Assembly (NCBI GenBank): GCA_045536425.1
Contig: JAZSNN010000018.1
Location: forward strand, 1-22,319
Origin: UBA11540 sp045536425
Lineage (GTDB): Bacteria > Bacillota > Clostridia > Oscillospirales > Ruminococcaceae
DNA: 22,319 nt
Direction of reading: 5' to 3'
Position 1 is the first letter of the stretch, and each line of letters starts with the position of its first letter. The notes beneath the pieces were generated by a model, which worked only from the letters and a program-made list of their open reading frames with translations, was not told where the DNA came from and ran no database searches. Shown one piece after another: positions 13,596-20,383 of this stretch. Made by a program: the position numbers and the translations under genes.

Positions 13596-14369
13596 TTAAT
13601 CCAACAGCAAAAATTCAGCTTTTGCAAAGCCTTCCACACCGTTGTCAAGACGGACGCGATACCAATTTCCGTCGGCACTTCTGCCGATAGCCTCGAGGAA
13701 AGCACCGTTACCTGCTCTGCCAACGATAGCGGAGGTTGCCGAAGGCTCGGCGCGGATGTTGAGCCTTCCCGACGAAATGTTGACCACGGCAAGACGGGGA
13801 AATTCCGAGATTTCGTCCTGCTCGTCGGGGTCGGTGATGAGTGGCAAACCAAAAAACTCAGCCACAGAAAGCGCAAGATTTCTTCCGATGAGGTCAACGT
13901 TTTCGCTAATCCACTCGGCATCAAACTCGTTGTCGTGGTATCCCAGTTCAATGTATACGGATGGTGCGGTTGTGCGCTGAAGCTCGGATAACTCGGTGGT
14001 GGGGATAACCCTCACACGCGCAGGGTTTGGGTAGATGGCACGAAGATTAGACCCAAAAATCTCCGCACCGCGTCTGCCCTCACTGCTTCTCGGGTAATAG
14101 AGCACCTGCGGACCGCGCAGAAATCCCGCAAGCTGTTCGGGAGCCGCATTGGAGTGAATGGCAAGATGCAAATCGGGATTCAGACTGTTTGACTCGTCAA
14201 TGACCTGCGTCACGTTGTAGGCGGGATTGTTTCGAACGTAGTCGATACCGCTCAAGGTGAGAAACGGTATCATCGCATCAACGATTAGATTGGCATAATA
14301 TTCCTCGCTGCCGCCCGTGACGTAGGAATTGAACTCCTGTGTGGACGGACTAAGATATACTGTAGGCAT
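13596..14369 (-). CDS. N-acetylmuramoyl-L-alanine amidase (Amidase_3) with SH3 domain
   Basis: Peptidoglycan amidase that would cut the bond between N-acetylmuramic acid and L-alanine. It has 257 residues. The catalytic domain spans about 1-180, with zinc-site elements GGSEEYYANLIVDAM (Glu), DLHLAIHSNAAPEQ (His) and the catalytic Glu in SVYIELGYHDNEFDA. The first zinc His, normally in a GHGG motif near the N-terminus, is replaced by YLSPSTQEFNSYVTGG; as far as I recall, related clostridial amidases share this SPSxQxxN form. A linker follows, then a bacterial SH3 domain (about 192-257: VVNISSGRLNIRAEPSATSA, GNWYRVRLDNGVEGFAKAEF), which binds cell wall. No signal peptide is visible, so release may need lysis, sporulation or an unusual route. 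The ribosome site AAAGAGGT precedes the ATG. The gene is divergent from spoVAC. Confidence 0.87.
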   Translation of the reverse strand: MPTVYLSPSTQEFNSYVTGGSEEYYANLIVDAMIPFLTLSGIDYVRNNPAYNVTQVIDESNSLNPDLHLAIHSNAAPEQLAGFLRGPQVLYYPRSSEGRRGAEIFGSNLRAIYPNPARVRVIPTTELSELQRTTAPSVYIELGYHDNEFDAEWISENVDLIGRNLALSVAEFFGLPLITDPDEQDEISEFPRLAVVNISSGRLNIRAEPSATSAIVGRAGNGAFLEAIGRSADGNWYRVRLDNGVEGFAKAEFLLLD

Positions 14370-14397
14370 AGCATTACCTCTTTGTTTTTTTGTAGTA

Positions 14398-14445
14398 TAC
14401 TATTCTTTTTCGCGAATTTTTGTGAAAAGAGATGGCAGAATAGTA
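14398..14445. repeat. Inverted repeat in amidase/spoVAC divergent region
   Basis: TACTATTCT (14398-14406) and AGAATAGTA (14437-14445) are exact inverted copies 30 bases apart. The left arm lies inside a 10-bp palindrome TAGTATACTA (14393-14402), and TTCGCGAA (14408-14415) is also palindromic. On the - strand, TATACT at 14399-14394 could be the amidase -10. No convincing -35 was found for either gene, so an alternative (sporulation) sigma factor is possible. Confidence 0.4.
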
Positions 14446-14461
14446 CAAAGAGGTGTTTAAA

Positions 14462-14902
14462 TTGCCATCAAACAAAGAATATCAAAAAATGGTGGAGAAG
14501 GTCTCCCCAAACTCGTCACTCGCCAAAAATATGCTAATGGCTTTTCTCATTGGCGGACTCATCTGTAGCGTCGGTCAGGCTTTTGTAAATCTGTATACCT
14601 ACCTCGACCTGCCACAGGAAAAGGCATCGACTCTCGCGTCGGTAACGCTCATCCTCCTTGCAATTTTGCTCACGGGATTTCGACGGTTTGACAACCTCGC
14701 AAGGATTGGCGGAGCGGGTGCGCTGGTGCCGATAACGGGCTTTGCCAATGCAATGAGCTCCCCCGCAATCGAGTTCAAAACCGAAGGCTTTGTGCTAGGT
14801 GTCGGCGCAAACATCTTCAAAATCGCCGGCCCCGTCATCGCCTACGGCGTGTCTGCAAGCGTAATCTACGGCGTGATTTATTGGATAACGACGTTGTTTT
14901 GA
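14462..14902 (+). CDS. spoVAC: Stage V sporulation protein AC
   Basis: Membrane protein of the SpoVA channel, which moves dipicolinic acid into the forespore during sporulation and out during germination. It has 146 residues from TTG 14462 (PSNKEYQKMVEKVSPNSSLA). TTG 14462 is preferred over GTG 14453 because the ribosome site AAAGAGG (14446-14452) touches 14453 but lies nine bases before 14462. About four hydrophobic helices are visible, beginning LMAFLIGGLICSVGQAFVNL. The conserved family blocks GFRRFDNLARIGGAGALVPI and TGFANAMSSPAIEFKTEGFV follow, then GANIFKIAGPVIAYG. spoVAD and spoVAE, usually adjacent, are not here. A 21-base hairpin and a repeat lie directly downstream. Confidence 0.92.
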   Translation: MPSNKEYQKMVEKVSPNSSLAKNMLMAFLIGGLICSVGQAFVNLYTYLDLPQEKASTLASVTLILLAILLTGFRRFDNLARIGGAGALVPITGFANAMSSPAIEFKTEGFVLGVGANIFKIAGPVIAYGVSASVIYGVIYWITTLF

Positions 14903-14923
14903 CGGGCGACTATCAGTCGCCCG
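14903..14923. repeat. Short palindrome after spoVAC
   Basis: CGGGCGACT (14903-14911) and AGTCGCCCG (14915-14923) form a perfect 9-bp stem with a 3-base loop. It begins right at the spoVAC stop and has no T tract, so it is a poor intrinsic terminator on its own. It may be part of the repeat that follows. Confidence 0.65.
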
Positions 14924-14927
14924 CCGT

Positions 14928-15047
14928 AAAGGCCCCTTGTGTAAAGGGGGCTCCGCCGTAGGCGGTGGGGGATTGTCCGTTCCGACAAGAAACAATCCCT
15001 CCGTCATTTTCTAACGAAAATGCCACCTCCCTTTACACAAGGGAGGC
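14928..15047. repeat. MITE-like intergenic inverted repeat
   Basis: Two related arms of about 50-57 bases face each other. The left arm (14928-14976) has CCCCTTGTGTAAAGGGGGCT, a small CCGCC/GGCGG hairpin and GGGGGATTGT. The right arm (14992-15047), read in reverse complement, has CCTCCCTTGTGTAAAGGGAG, a CATTTTC/GAAAATG hairpin and GGAGGGATTGT. The spacer is 14977-14991. It contains no ORF. This type of element is recalled as common and dispersed in gut Clostridia. Its mobility and role are not known from this copy. Confidence 0.75.
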
Positions 15048-15048
15048 T

Positions 15049-15079
15049 AAAAAAGGGCTTGACCGAGAGGTCAAGCCTT
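15049..15079 (-). terminator. Terminator of the - strand gene run
   Basis: On the - strand, GGCTTGACC (15077-15069) pairs with GGTCAAGCC (15064-15056) around a 4-base loop, and a T run follows (15054-15049). It overlaps the last codons of the 15071-15553 gene and would close the whole - strand operon. Confidence 0.88.
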
Positions 15080-15553
15080 AAAGTTTTTGAAAAAATCTTT
15101 GATTTTACTTGTAGCTTTGAATTGTATGGGCTCGGGGAATGGTTTATCTAACACCCAAGGTAATTCGATAATGTTATTTACCGAAATTGTAAAATAATCT
15201 CCTGTCTGTTCGTTTGGCGAGGCAAATCCCTCGGTAATGGCAAGATTTAAAAATCGATTGTCTTGTATATCAATTTCACACAGACCCATATTTATTACTT
15301 TTCCACACACGGTATAATCAATTGTGATATATTGGATTTCGTCATCTAATTCAAAGCTGGACAATTTATCCGGCTTAGCTATATCAACACCAAATTCAGA
15401 CAGAAAGGATTCGAGTTTTGGAAACATGCCTTTGATTTGAGCATAAAAATTCTTGCAGCAGTCGCACTTGCAAAGCGAGTGCGTTTTATAATAGCTTACG
15501 GTTTTCTCGATATCAACTTCAAATACATATTCGTCTTTTTGAATTGTGGTCAT
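15071..15553 (-). CDS. Hypothetical protein with N-terminal Cys cluster
   Basis: 160 residues, no assigned function. There is no signal peptide or membrane helix. The N-terminal part reads KDEYVFEVDIEKTVSYYKTH, then SLCKCDCCKNFYAQIKGMFP (about 26-45), with four Cys in six residues (CKCDCC). The middle (QYITIDYTVCGKVINMG) and the C-terminal half (FTISVNNIIELPWVLDKPFP) are rich in beta strands. I recall similar CxCxxC-NFYAQ proteins annotated only as hypothetical in Clostridia. The compact Cys group suggests a zinc site. The ribosome site GGTGGAGGT precedes the ATG, and the 68-residue membrane protein gene ends nine bases upstream. It is the last gene of the - strand run; its stop codon lies within the terminator hairpin. 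Confidence 0.72.
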   Translation of the reverse strand: MTTIQKDEYVFEVDIEKTVSYYKTHSLCKCDCCKNFYAQIKGMFPKLESFLSEFGVDIAKPDKLSSFELDDEIQYITIDYTVCGKVINMGLCEIDIQDNRFLNLAITEGFASPNEQTGDYFTISVNNIIELPWVLDKPFPEPIQFKATSKIKDFFKNFKA

Positions 15554-15562
15554 ACCTCCACC

Positions 15563-15769
15563 TCACAACCAGTAACCTCTGAACAGGTAGTTCAGTACAC
15601 AATAAAGGCCGACAACTATGGCGATAACAAGCACCCAAAGGAGCACTCTCAGAAAAATCCGCAGAGGCTTTTTTTGTATCCATCTGACCTTTTCTTGCAG
15701 TTGGTCGTGTGCAGATTCGAGCGGGATTCCCAAGAGTTCTATGATGAGTTCCACAAGGAAATCGAACAT
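15563..15769 (-). CDS. Small membrane protein, hypothetical
   Basis: 68 residues, family not recognised. It has a hydrophobic or amphipathic N-terminal segment MFDFLVELIIELLGIP, then a charged middle SAHDQLQEKVRWIQKKPLR and one clear transmembrane helix IFLRVLLWVLVIAIVVGLYC (about 39-58), ending LNYLFRGYWL. By the positive-inside rule the middle would be cytoplasmic. The ribosome site GAAAGGGG precedes the ATG. It lies between two other unknown genes with gaps of 9 and 22 bases, so the three probably act together. Confidence 0.7.
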   Translation of the reverse strand: MFDFLVELIIELLGIPLESAHDQLQEKVRWIQKKPLRIFLRVLLWVLVIAIVVGLYCVLNYLFRGYWL

Positions 15770-15791
15770 TTATAATGCCCCTTTCGCTACA

Positions 15792-16640
15792 CTACTGAGC
15801 CTTTATCCCTGTCAGTCTTTCGAACAAGGGGAGTTCGTAGCAGGGGATATACATCTCCCAAGCTTCGCCGTCGCGTTCGAATTCCATTATGTGATAGTAT
15901 CCGCAATGGATGGTGCCGTATTGGTCGGTGTTCATCTTATACTGTTGATAGATTCCCTTGTTAAACACAGCCTCTTTGTTCCACTTTGCGATGCGGATGT
16001 GCTTTTTCACGGTGCGGATGCCTTTAATTGAGTTCAGCGGGATTGCATATTTTGCGCCCAATTCAACTATATAGAGATTCTCACAATCGGCAAAAACCTT
16101 ATAAATGGGGTTTAGATAAGGGGCAATCTGAGCACCCTTTGAGCAAATTTTGATTTTGTCGCCCTTTGTTTTGTAGAAGAACGTGAGGATGTCCGTATCT
16201 CTTGAGGATTCGGGCACACCGAGCTCGGAATAGATAGCGTCCACTCTGCCTTCGAGATTTTCAAGGGAGTGGGCGGTTTCCTCGGTTGAAAGAACGGTCT
16301 TTTTTCTATAAAGTCCGAGCATCAACAGCGCAAACCAAACCGGCAAACACACAGCGATAATCCAAAAGATAAAGGGAGCGTTTTGGTATGCTTCGGAAAG
16401 GGTGGCTGTCGAACGCAAAAAACCAACCAAAGCGATAAAGCCCGCAAATCCGCAAACCGTCTGCACAATTCTCAAAGGCTTTGGGAGCTTGCTCTGCTCG
16501 AGCTTTTCGTTAGCTTCGCTTTGGGAATCCTCGAGGGACTGTGAGGACGCAAGTGATGGCTTTGCGACCACAAATTCCTCTCCGTTAGGCTCGGAGTTTT
16601 TTTTGTCATTTGTCAAATCAACGCACAGAAACGGTTTCAT
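15792..16640 (-). CDS. Hypothetical two-helix membrane protein
   Basis: 282 residues, no recognised function. Residues 1-58 are polar and low-complexity (SLASSQSLEDSQSEANEKLE), probably disordered. Two membrane helices follow (about 60-78, VQTVCGFAGFIALVGFL; about 90-112, IFWIIAVCLPVWFALLMLGL). A linker contains the predicted helix EETAHSLENLEGRVDAIYSE. The C-terminal 120 residues are strand-rich, with ENLYIVELGAKYAIPLNSIK and GYYHIMEFERDGEAWEMYIP. That pattern looks like a bacterial PH-like domain, but this is a guess from strand pattern. The ribosome site AAGGAGTG sits 7-8 bases before the ATG, just after the MATE stop (15-base gap). Confidence 0.72.
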   Translation of the reverse strand: MKPFLCVDLTNDKKNSEPNGEEFVVAKPSLASSQSLEDSQSEANEKLEQSKLPKPLRIVQTVCGFAGFIALVGFLRSTATLSEAYQNAPFIFWIIAVCLPVWFALLMLGLYRKKTVLSTEETAHSLENLEGRVDAIYSELGVPESSRDTDILTFFYKTKGDKIKICSKGAQIAPYLNPIYKVFADCENLYIVELGAKYAIPLNSIKGIRTVKKHIRIAKWNKEAVFNKGIYQQYKMNTDQYGTIHCGYYHIMEFERDGEAWEMYIPCYELPLFERLTGIKAQ

Positions 16641-16655
16641 AAAAACACTCCTTTT

Positions 16656-18029
16656 TTACATCATATTTTTTGTGTCGACGCGGTCGAAGTTGTGTATCCA
16701 GTCGGCTTTTAGGAAATATATCAAAAAGATGGTGGAGCTGAGTGTCCAGGTGATAGGATATGCCCACGAAACTGTGGTGAGCTCGTTTACGAACTTCAGG
16801 GCTACCGTAATGTAGGTCACGCGGAACAGACACCAGCAGGCGAGCATTGTGAACATCGGCACCGTCGGTTTTCCCGCACCGCGCATAATTCCCGCAATGC
16901 AGTGCGAAAACGCGAGCAGGAAGAAGAACGGGGAAATCGTCTGCATATGTCTCACGCCAAAGTCGAGTGCCTCCTGCGAGTCGGTGAAAAGACCGATGAG
17001 CTGTGGCGCAAAGAAATGGGATAAAAGCCCCACAATCTCTGCCATGATACAGCTGCACGCGATACCAAATCCAACGCCACGCTTGACGCGGTCGTGCTTT
17101 CTCGCGCCGAGGTTTTGACCGACAAAGGTGGACAGCGCCTGTGTAAAGCAGGTCACGGGGAGGAATGCAAAACCCTCGAGCTTTGAGTAGGAACCACATC
17201 CCGCCATGGCGGATTTTCCGAAGGAGTTAATGTTAGATTGTACAAAGACGTTTGCGAGAGCGATAACGCTGTTTTGAATACCCGACGGAATTCCGTATTT
17301 GACAATCTCGAAAAAGCTGTGCTTGTCAAAGCGCACCTCTTTGACCTTAACGCGATAGGGCGCGTCGATTCTAATGAGGTGGAAGAAGCACAAAAACGCG
17401 CTGACTCCCTGTGAAACGGTGGTGGCAAGAGCCGCCGCACCGACCGATTTCCAAACGGTTGTGACGAGCACCATATCCAAAACCACATTTAGAGATGCAG
17501 AGAAGATGAGATAATAAAGCGGGTGTCGGCTGTCGCCCACAGCGTGAAGTATGCCGACGAAGATGTTGTACATTACCGTGAAGACAGCGCCACTGAAGTA
17601 CCATCTGAAATACTCAATGGACTGCGGGAGCACCTCTGCGGGAGTGCCCATCCATCTGAGAATAGTTGGAGTGAAGGTGATGCCCAAGATGGTGAGAACT
17701 ACACCCGTGACAAGACCAAACGCAATAGCGGTATGGATGGCTTTTCGCATCGGGTCAAAGTCCTTTGCGCCGTAGTAGCGCGCAACAACCACACCTGCGC
17801 CCATGGCAACACCGTTGAAGAAGCTGACCATCAAAAAGATGAGACTTCCCGACGAGCTGACCGCCGCGAGAGCGGTGTCGCTGATGTATTCGCCGACACA
17901 CCACGAGTCAAAGGCATTATAAAGTTGTTGAAAGACGTTGCCGAGAAAAACGGGCAACGCGAAAAGCAGCATAGCTTTCCAGATAGGTCCTTCGGTCAAG
18001 GAGAAACGCTTTTGCTCCAACGTGTGCAC
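16656..18029 (-). CDS. MATE family multidrug/Na+ antiporter
   Basis: Twelve-helix MATE (MatE) efflux protein of 457 residues, the usual size. It would export organic cations or other compounds using a Na+ or H+ gradient; the substrate is unknown. It opens LTEGPIWKAMLLFALPVFLG (about 11-30), the typical start of the clostridial DinF/NorM-like branch, then NVFQQLYNAFDSWCVGEYIS. The second half repeats the fold (GIPSGIQNSVIALANVFVQS; TQALSTFVGQNLGARKHDRV). The start chosen is GTG 18029, eight bases after the YitT stop, with a weak AAAGAAAG ribosome site. TTG 18020 or 17999 are alternatives. Confidence 0.9.
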   Translation of the reverse strand: MHTLEQKRFSLTEGPIWKAMLLFALPVFLGNVFQQLYNAFDSWCVGEYISDTALAAVSSSGSLIFLMVSFFNGVAMGAGVVVARYYGAKDFDPMRKAIHTAIAFGLVTGVVLTILGITFTPTILRWMGTPAEVLPQSIEYFRWYFSGAVFTVMYNIFVGILHAVGDSRHPLYYLIFSASLNVVLDMVLVTTVWKSVGAAALATTVSQGVSAFLCFFHLIRIDAPYRVKVKEVRFDKHSFFEIVKYGIPSGIQNSVIALANVFVQSNINSFGKSAMAGCGSYSKLEGFAFLPVTCFTQALSTFVGQNLGARKHDRVKRGVGFGIACSCIMAEIVGLLSHFFAPQLIGLFTDSQEALDFGVRHMQTISPFFFLLAFSHCIAGIMRGAGKPTVPMFTMLACWCLFRVTYITVALKFVNELTTVSWAYPITWTLSSTIFLIYFLKADWIHNFDRVDTKNMM

Positions 18030-18037
18030 TTCTTTCT

Positions 18038-18910
18038 TTATTTGATGCGTTTAAAGTTTCCGTAGGTTTCGTTTATCGACTCGCAGAACGAGAAGGTGTC
18101 GTCGTACTTTGAAATCATACGCTGGAAATCGTTTATCTGATGACGGTTTACGACGCAGATGAGGACGTTCTTTTTTGTGTTGGTGTAGGTTCCGACAGCG
18201 TCGATTTTGGTCGCACTGTGATGCAAAAGCTGTGAAACGTCTTTTGCAATCTCGTCAGCGTGGGTGGTGATAATCGTGAATTTATACGCAGTTTTCGTAC
18301 CTTTCAACAGCTGATTTCCAACAAAGGTGGAGATGAAGCAGTAGCAGATGCACAGAGCCACCGGCTTGTAGTCGAGGGCGCCTTCGGAATATACAAACAG
18401 AGAAACTATTGCAACGATAGCGTTGAGGGTAAAGGTCACGATAAAGAAGTTTGTTCTCGGGCGAATCTTGTTGATGTAACGCGAGATGATGTCGGTGCCA
18501 CCCGTCGAAGCGTTGTTTTTAAAGCAAACACCGTATACGACACCTGCCAAAACACCGCTGATGATGACGGGGTAGATGGTGTCGTGACCGTCTGCGTTGT
18601 ACTGTATGAACTCGAGTCCCGAATTCTGCAAAAACAAAAAGGAAAACGAGTAGACAAGCGAGAAAAGAAGCGTTTTCACAGCAAACTGCCTCTGCACCAG
18701 AAAGAATGCAAGTGCGGAAAGTGGAATGTTGATAATCAGCGACATATAGCTTATGCTGAATCCCGTTTTGTACTGAATCATCGTCGCGATACCATTGAGC
18801 CCTGCGGGCGCAAAGCTGTTCTGGACGATGAAAACGTGATAGTTTATTGCCAAAAGCAGTGCTACGAGCACGACCTCAAGGTAGGAAAAAATAGCTTTCG
18901 TTTTGTTCAA
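18038..18910 (-). CDS. YitT family membrane protein (DUF161/DUF2179)
   Basis: 290 residues from TTG 18910. About five or six helices come first (AIFSYLEVVLVALLLAINYH; SYMSLIINIPLSALAFFLVQ; YPVIISGVLAGVVYGVCFKN; FIVTFTLNAIVAIVSLFVYS), with the family motif NASTGGTDIISRYINKI. The C-terminal soluble DUF2179 domain (about 205-290) includes LLHHSATKIDAVGTYTNTKK and VLICVVNRHQINDFQRMISK. The YitT family has no settled transport function. The frame is open farther upstream, but that part overlaps sdaA and makes no sense. TTG 18910 is preferred because GGGGTG sits six bases before it; GTG 18919 is the alternative. The sdaA stop is 16 bases upstream. Confidence 0.88.
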   Translation of the reverse strand: MNKTKAIFSYLEVVLVALLLAINYHVFIVQNSFAPAGLNGIATMIQYKTGFSISYMSLIINIPLSALAFFLVQRQFAVKTLLFSLVYSFSFLFLQNSGLEFIQYNADGHDTIYPVIISGVLAGVVYGVCFKNNASTGGTDIISRYINKIRPRTNFFIVTFTLNAIVAIVSLFVYSEGALDYKPVALCICYCFISTFVGNQLLKGTKTAYKFTIITTHADEIAKDVSQLLHHSATKIDAVGTYTNTKKNVLICVVNRHQINDFQRMISKYDDTFSFCESINETYGNFKRIK

Positions 18911-18926
18911 GGACAACACCCCGCTG

Positions 18927-20129
18927 TCAGTTGTTTGAATATAGCTTCGCAAGACCGCCCTCGGAGGTTTCGCGGTATAGATGTGAAAGGTCTTTGCCCG
19001 TCTGGTACATCGTTTCGACCACCACGTCAAAGGACACCTTTCGGCTGGAATACAGGAAGTTTGCAAGGCTCAGCGCGTTTATCGCGCGCATTGCCGCAAC
19101 GGCATTTCGTTCTATGCAGGGAATCTGTACCAAACCACACACGGGGTCGCAGGTCAGTCCCAGATGATGCTCCATCGCAACTTCAGCGGCATATTCGATC
19201 TGGTCAATGCCCATCTCAAAAAGCTCACACAAAGCCGCAGAAGCCATACTGCAAGCCGTGCCAATCTCGGCTTGGCATCCGCACTCGGCACCGCTCACCG
19301 ATGCGTTTGTGCTGACGATGTTGCCGACAAGTCCCGCAACCGCAAGGGCACGGATAATGTCGTCGTCGGAAAACCTGTTCTTCTCCTGCATATATTTGAG
19401 CACCGCGGGGACAACTCCGCACGCGCCGCAGGTGGGAGCGGTGACGATAACCGAGCAGTCGGCATTCTGTTCACTCACCGCAAAAGCATATGCACACACA
19501 AGGCGGTTTTCGCGGGTTTGCGGACTCTCGTCGATGTGCTTTTGGTTGTACAAAAACTGCGCTTTTCTCTCAACGTCAAGACCGCCGGGGAGGGTGCCTG
19601 TTTTGGAAAGACCCTCGGAAATCGCGTTTTGCATCGTCTGCCAAACGGAGTATAAAAATTCCTTTATCTCTTCGCCCTCGTGCTCGAAGACATAGTCGGA
19701 AAGACGGATGTTTCTCGATTTGCAGAGCTCGGAAATCTCGGAAAAGGTTTTCTCGTTGTACAGCTTTTTCGGGGGAGATATCTTGTCGTCGTCGGTGCGA
19801 ATTTCGCCGCCGCCAATGCTGTAAAAGCGCTTTCTGCCAAGCTCCCTGCCACCTTTGAACGCAATAAAATCAAGGGTGTTGGGGTGTTCATCGGTGGGGG
19901 TTTCGGTATCCCAAACGATTTCGGTTTTGACACCCGCGAGCATCTCAACGATTGCTCTGTCGGTGCCGTGACCCTTGCCTGTTTTCGCAAGGGAACCGTA
20001 GAGGACAACCTTTATGAAATCCGCCGTGCCAAACTCGGCAAAAAACTTTTCTGCAGCAAAGGAAGGCCCCATCGTGTGCGAACTCGACGGGCCGATACCG
20101 ATTTTGAAGATGTTTTTTATAGAGAGCAT
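18927..20129 (-). CDS. sdaA: L-serine dehydratase, iron-sulfur dependent, single chain
   Basis: Deaminates L-serine to pyruvate and ammonia using a [4Fe-4S] cluster, which makes it oxygen-sensitive. It has 400 residues, with beta and alpha domains fused as in E. coli SdaA (454), but shorter. The N-terminal domain starts MLSIKNIFKIGIGPSSSHTM, with the family SSSHTMGP motif. The C-terminal domain has Cys-rich blocks TAPTCGACGVVPAVLKYM (about 229-246), GAECGCQAEIGTACSMASAA (about 278-297) and CDPVCGLVQIPCIERNAVAA (about 326-345), which hold the cluster ligands. The ribosome site AAGGAG is well placed before the ATG, inside the end of the upstream gene region. Pyruvate from this enzyme can feed the PFL encoded upstream in the same run. 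Confidence 0.94.
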   Translation of the reverse strand: MLSIKNIFKIGIGPSSSHTMGPSFAAEKFFAEFGTADFIKVVLYGSLAKTGKGHGTDRAIVEMLAGVKTEIVWDTETPTDEHPNTLDFIAFKGGRELGRKRFYSIGGGEIRTDDDKISPPKKLYNEKTFSEISELCKSRNIRLSDYVFEHEGEEIKEFLYSVWQTMQNAISEGLSKTGTLPGGLDVERKAQFLYNQKHIDESPQTRENRLVCAYAFAVSEQNADCSVIVTAPTCGACGVVPAVLKYMQEKNRFSDDDIIRALAVAGLVGNIVSTNASVSGAECGCQAEIGTACSMASAALCELFEMGIDQIEYAAEVAMEHHLGLTCDPVCGLVQIPCIERNAVAAMRAINALSLANFLYSSRKVSFDVVVETMYQTGKDLSHLYRETSEGGLAKLYSNN

Positions 20130-20140
20130 AAAATAACTCC

Positions 20141-20383
20141 TTATTCAAGCTCATCTCCGCAGAACGGACAGTGCTTTGCAAATATCGAGAGCTTTCCGAG
20201 ATATTTGCCACACTTGTCACAGCGCCACCAAGCGAGGTTTAGTATGAAATATGCCACAAAAAAGATGATGAGAGCGCATCTACCAAGCGAGTTTTCTAAA
20301 AAGAACTCGCTGAAGAAAACAACTGAAAGTATATAAACGATACCAAGAAGTATAAGTATAAGTCTTCTGGTTTTAAAGGTCAT
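20141..20383 (-). CDS. Small membrane protein with C-terminal zinc ribbon
   Basis: 80 residues, function unknown. Two predicted helices are visible (about 8-25, LILILLGIVYILSVVFF; about 37-53, ALIIFFVAYFILNLAWW). A short zinc ribbon WRCDKCGKYLGKLSIFAKHC then PFCGDELE follows, with two CxxC pairs separated by about 14 residues. The topology would put the ribbon in the cytoplasm if the N-terminal KTRR is inside. The ATG overlaps the pflA stop (ATGA), so it is translated with pflA. sdaA begins 11 bases downstream. Its placement between two oxygen-sensitive enzymes is notable, but no role can be read from it. Confidence 0.78.
   Translation of the reverse strand: MTFKTRRLILILLGIVYILSVVFFSEFFLENSLGRCALIIFFVAYFILNLAWWRCDKCGKYLGKLSIFAKHCPFCGDELE

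Noticed and set aside
14414..14442. Sigma-G/F promoter for spoVAC (GAATT-17-CAGAATA)
   Set aside because: The match is fair, but transcription would start at about 14448, inside the ribosome site, leaving essentially no leader.
14453..14461. GTG 14453 as spoVAC start
   Set aside because: The ribosome site directly abuts this codon. TTG 14462 has proper spacing.
18911..19066. N-terminal extension of the YitT protein
   Set aside because: This part overlaps the sdaA coding sequence, has no homology-like features, and would place the start far inside sdaA.
18260..19315. + strand ORF of 351 codons
   Set aside because: It lies antisense to the YitT and sdaA genes, which have strong family motifs. 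Its translation is charged and featureless.
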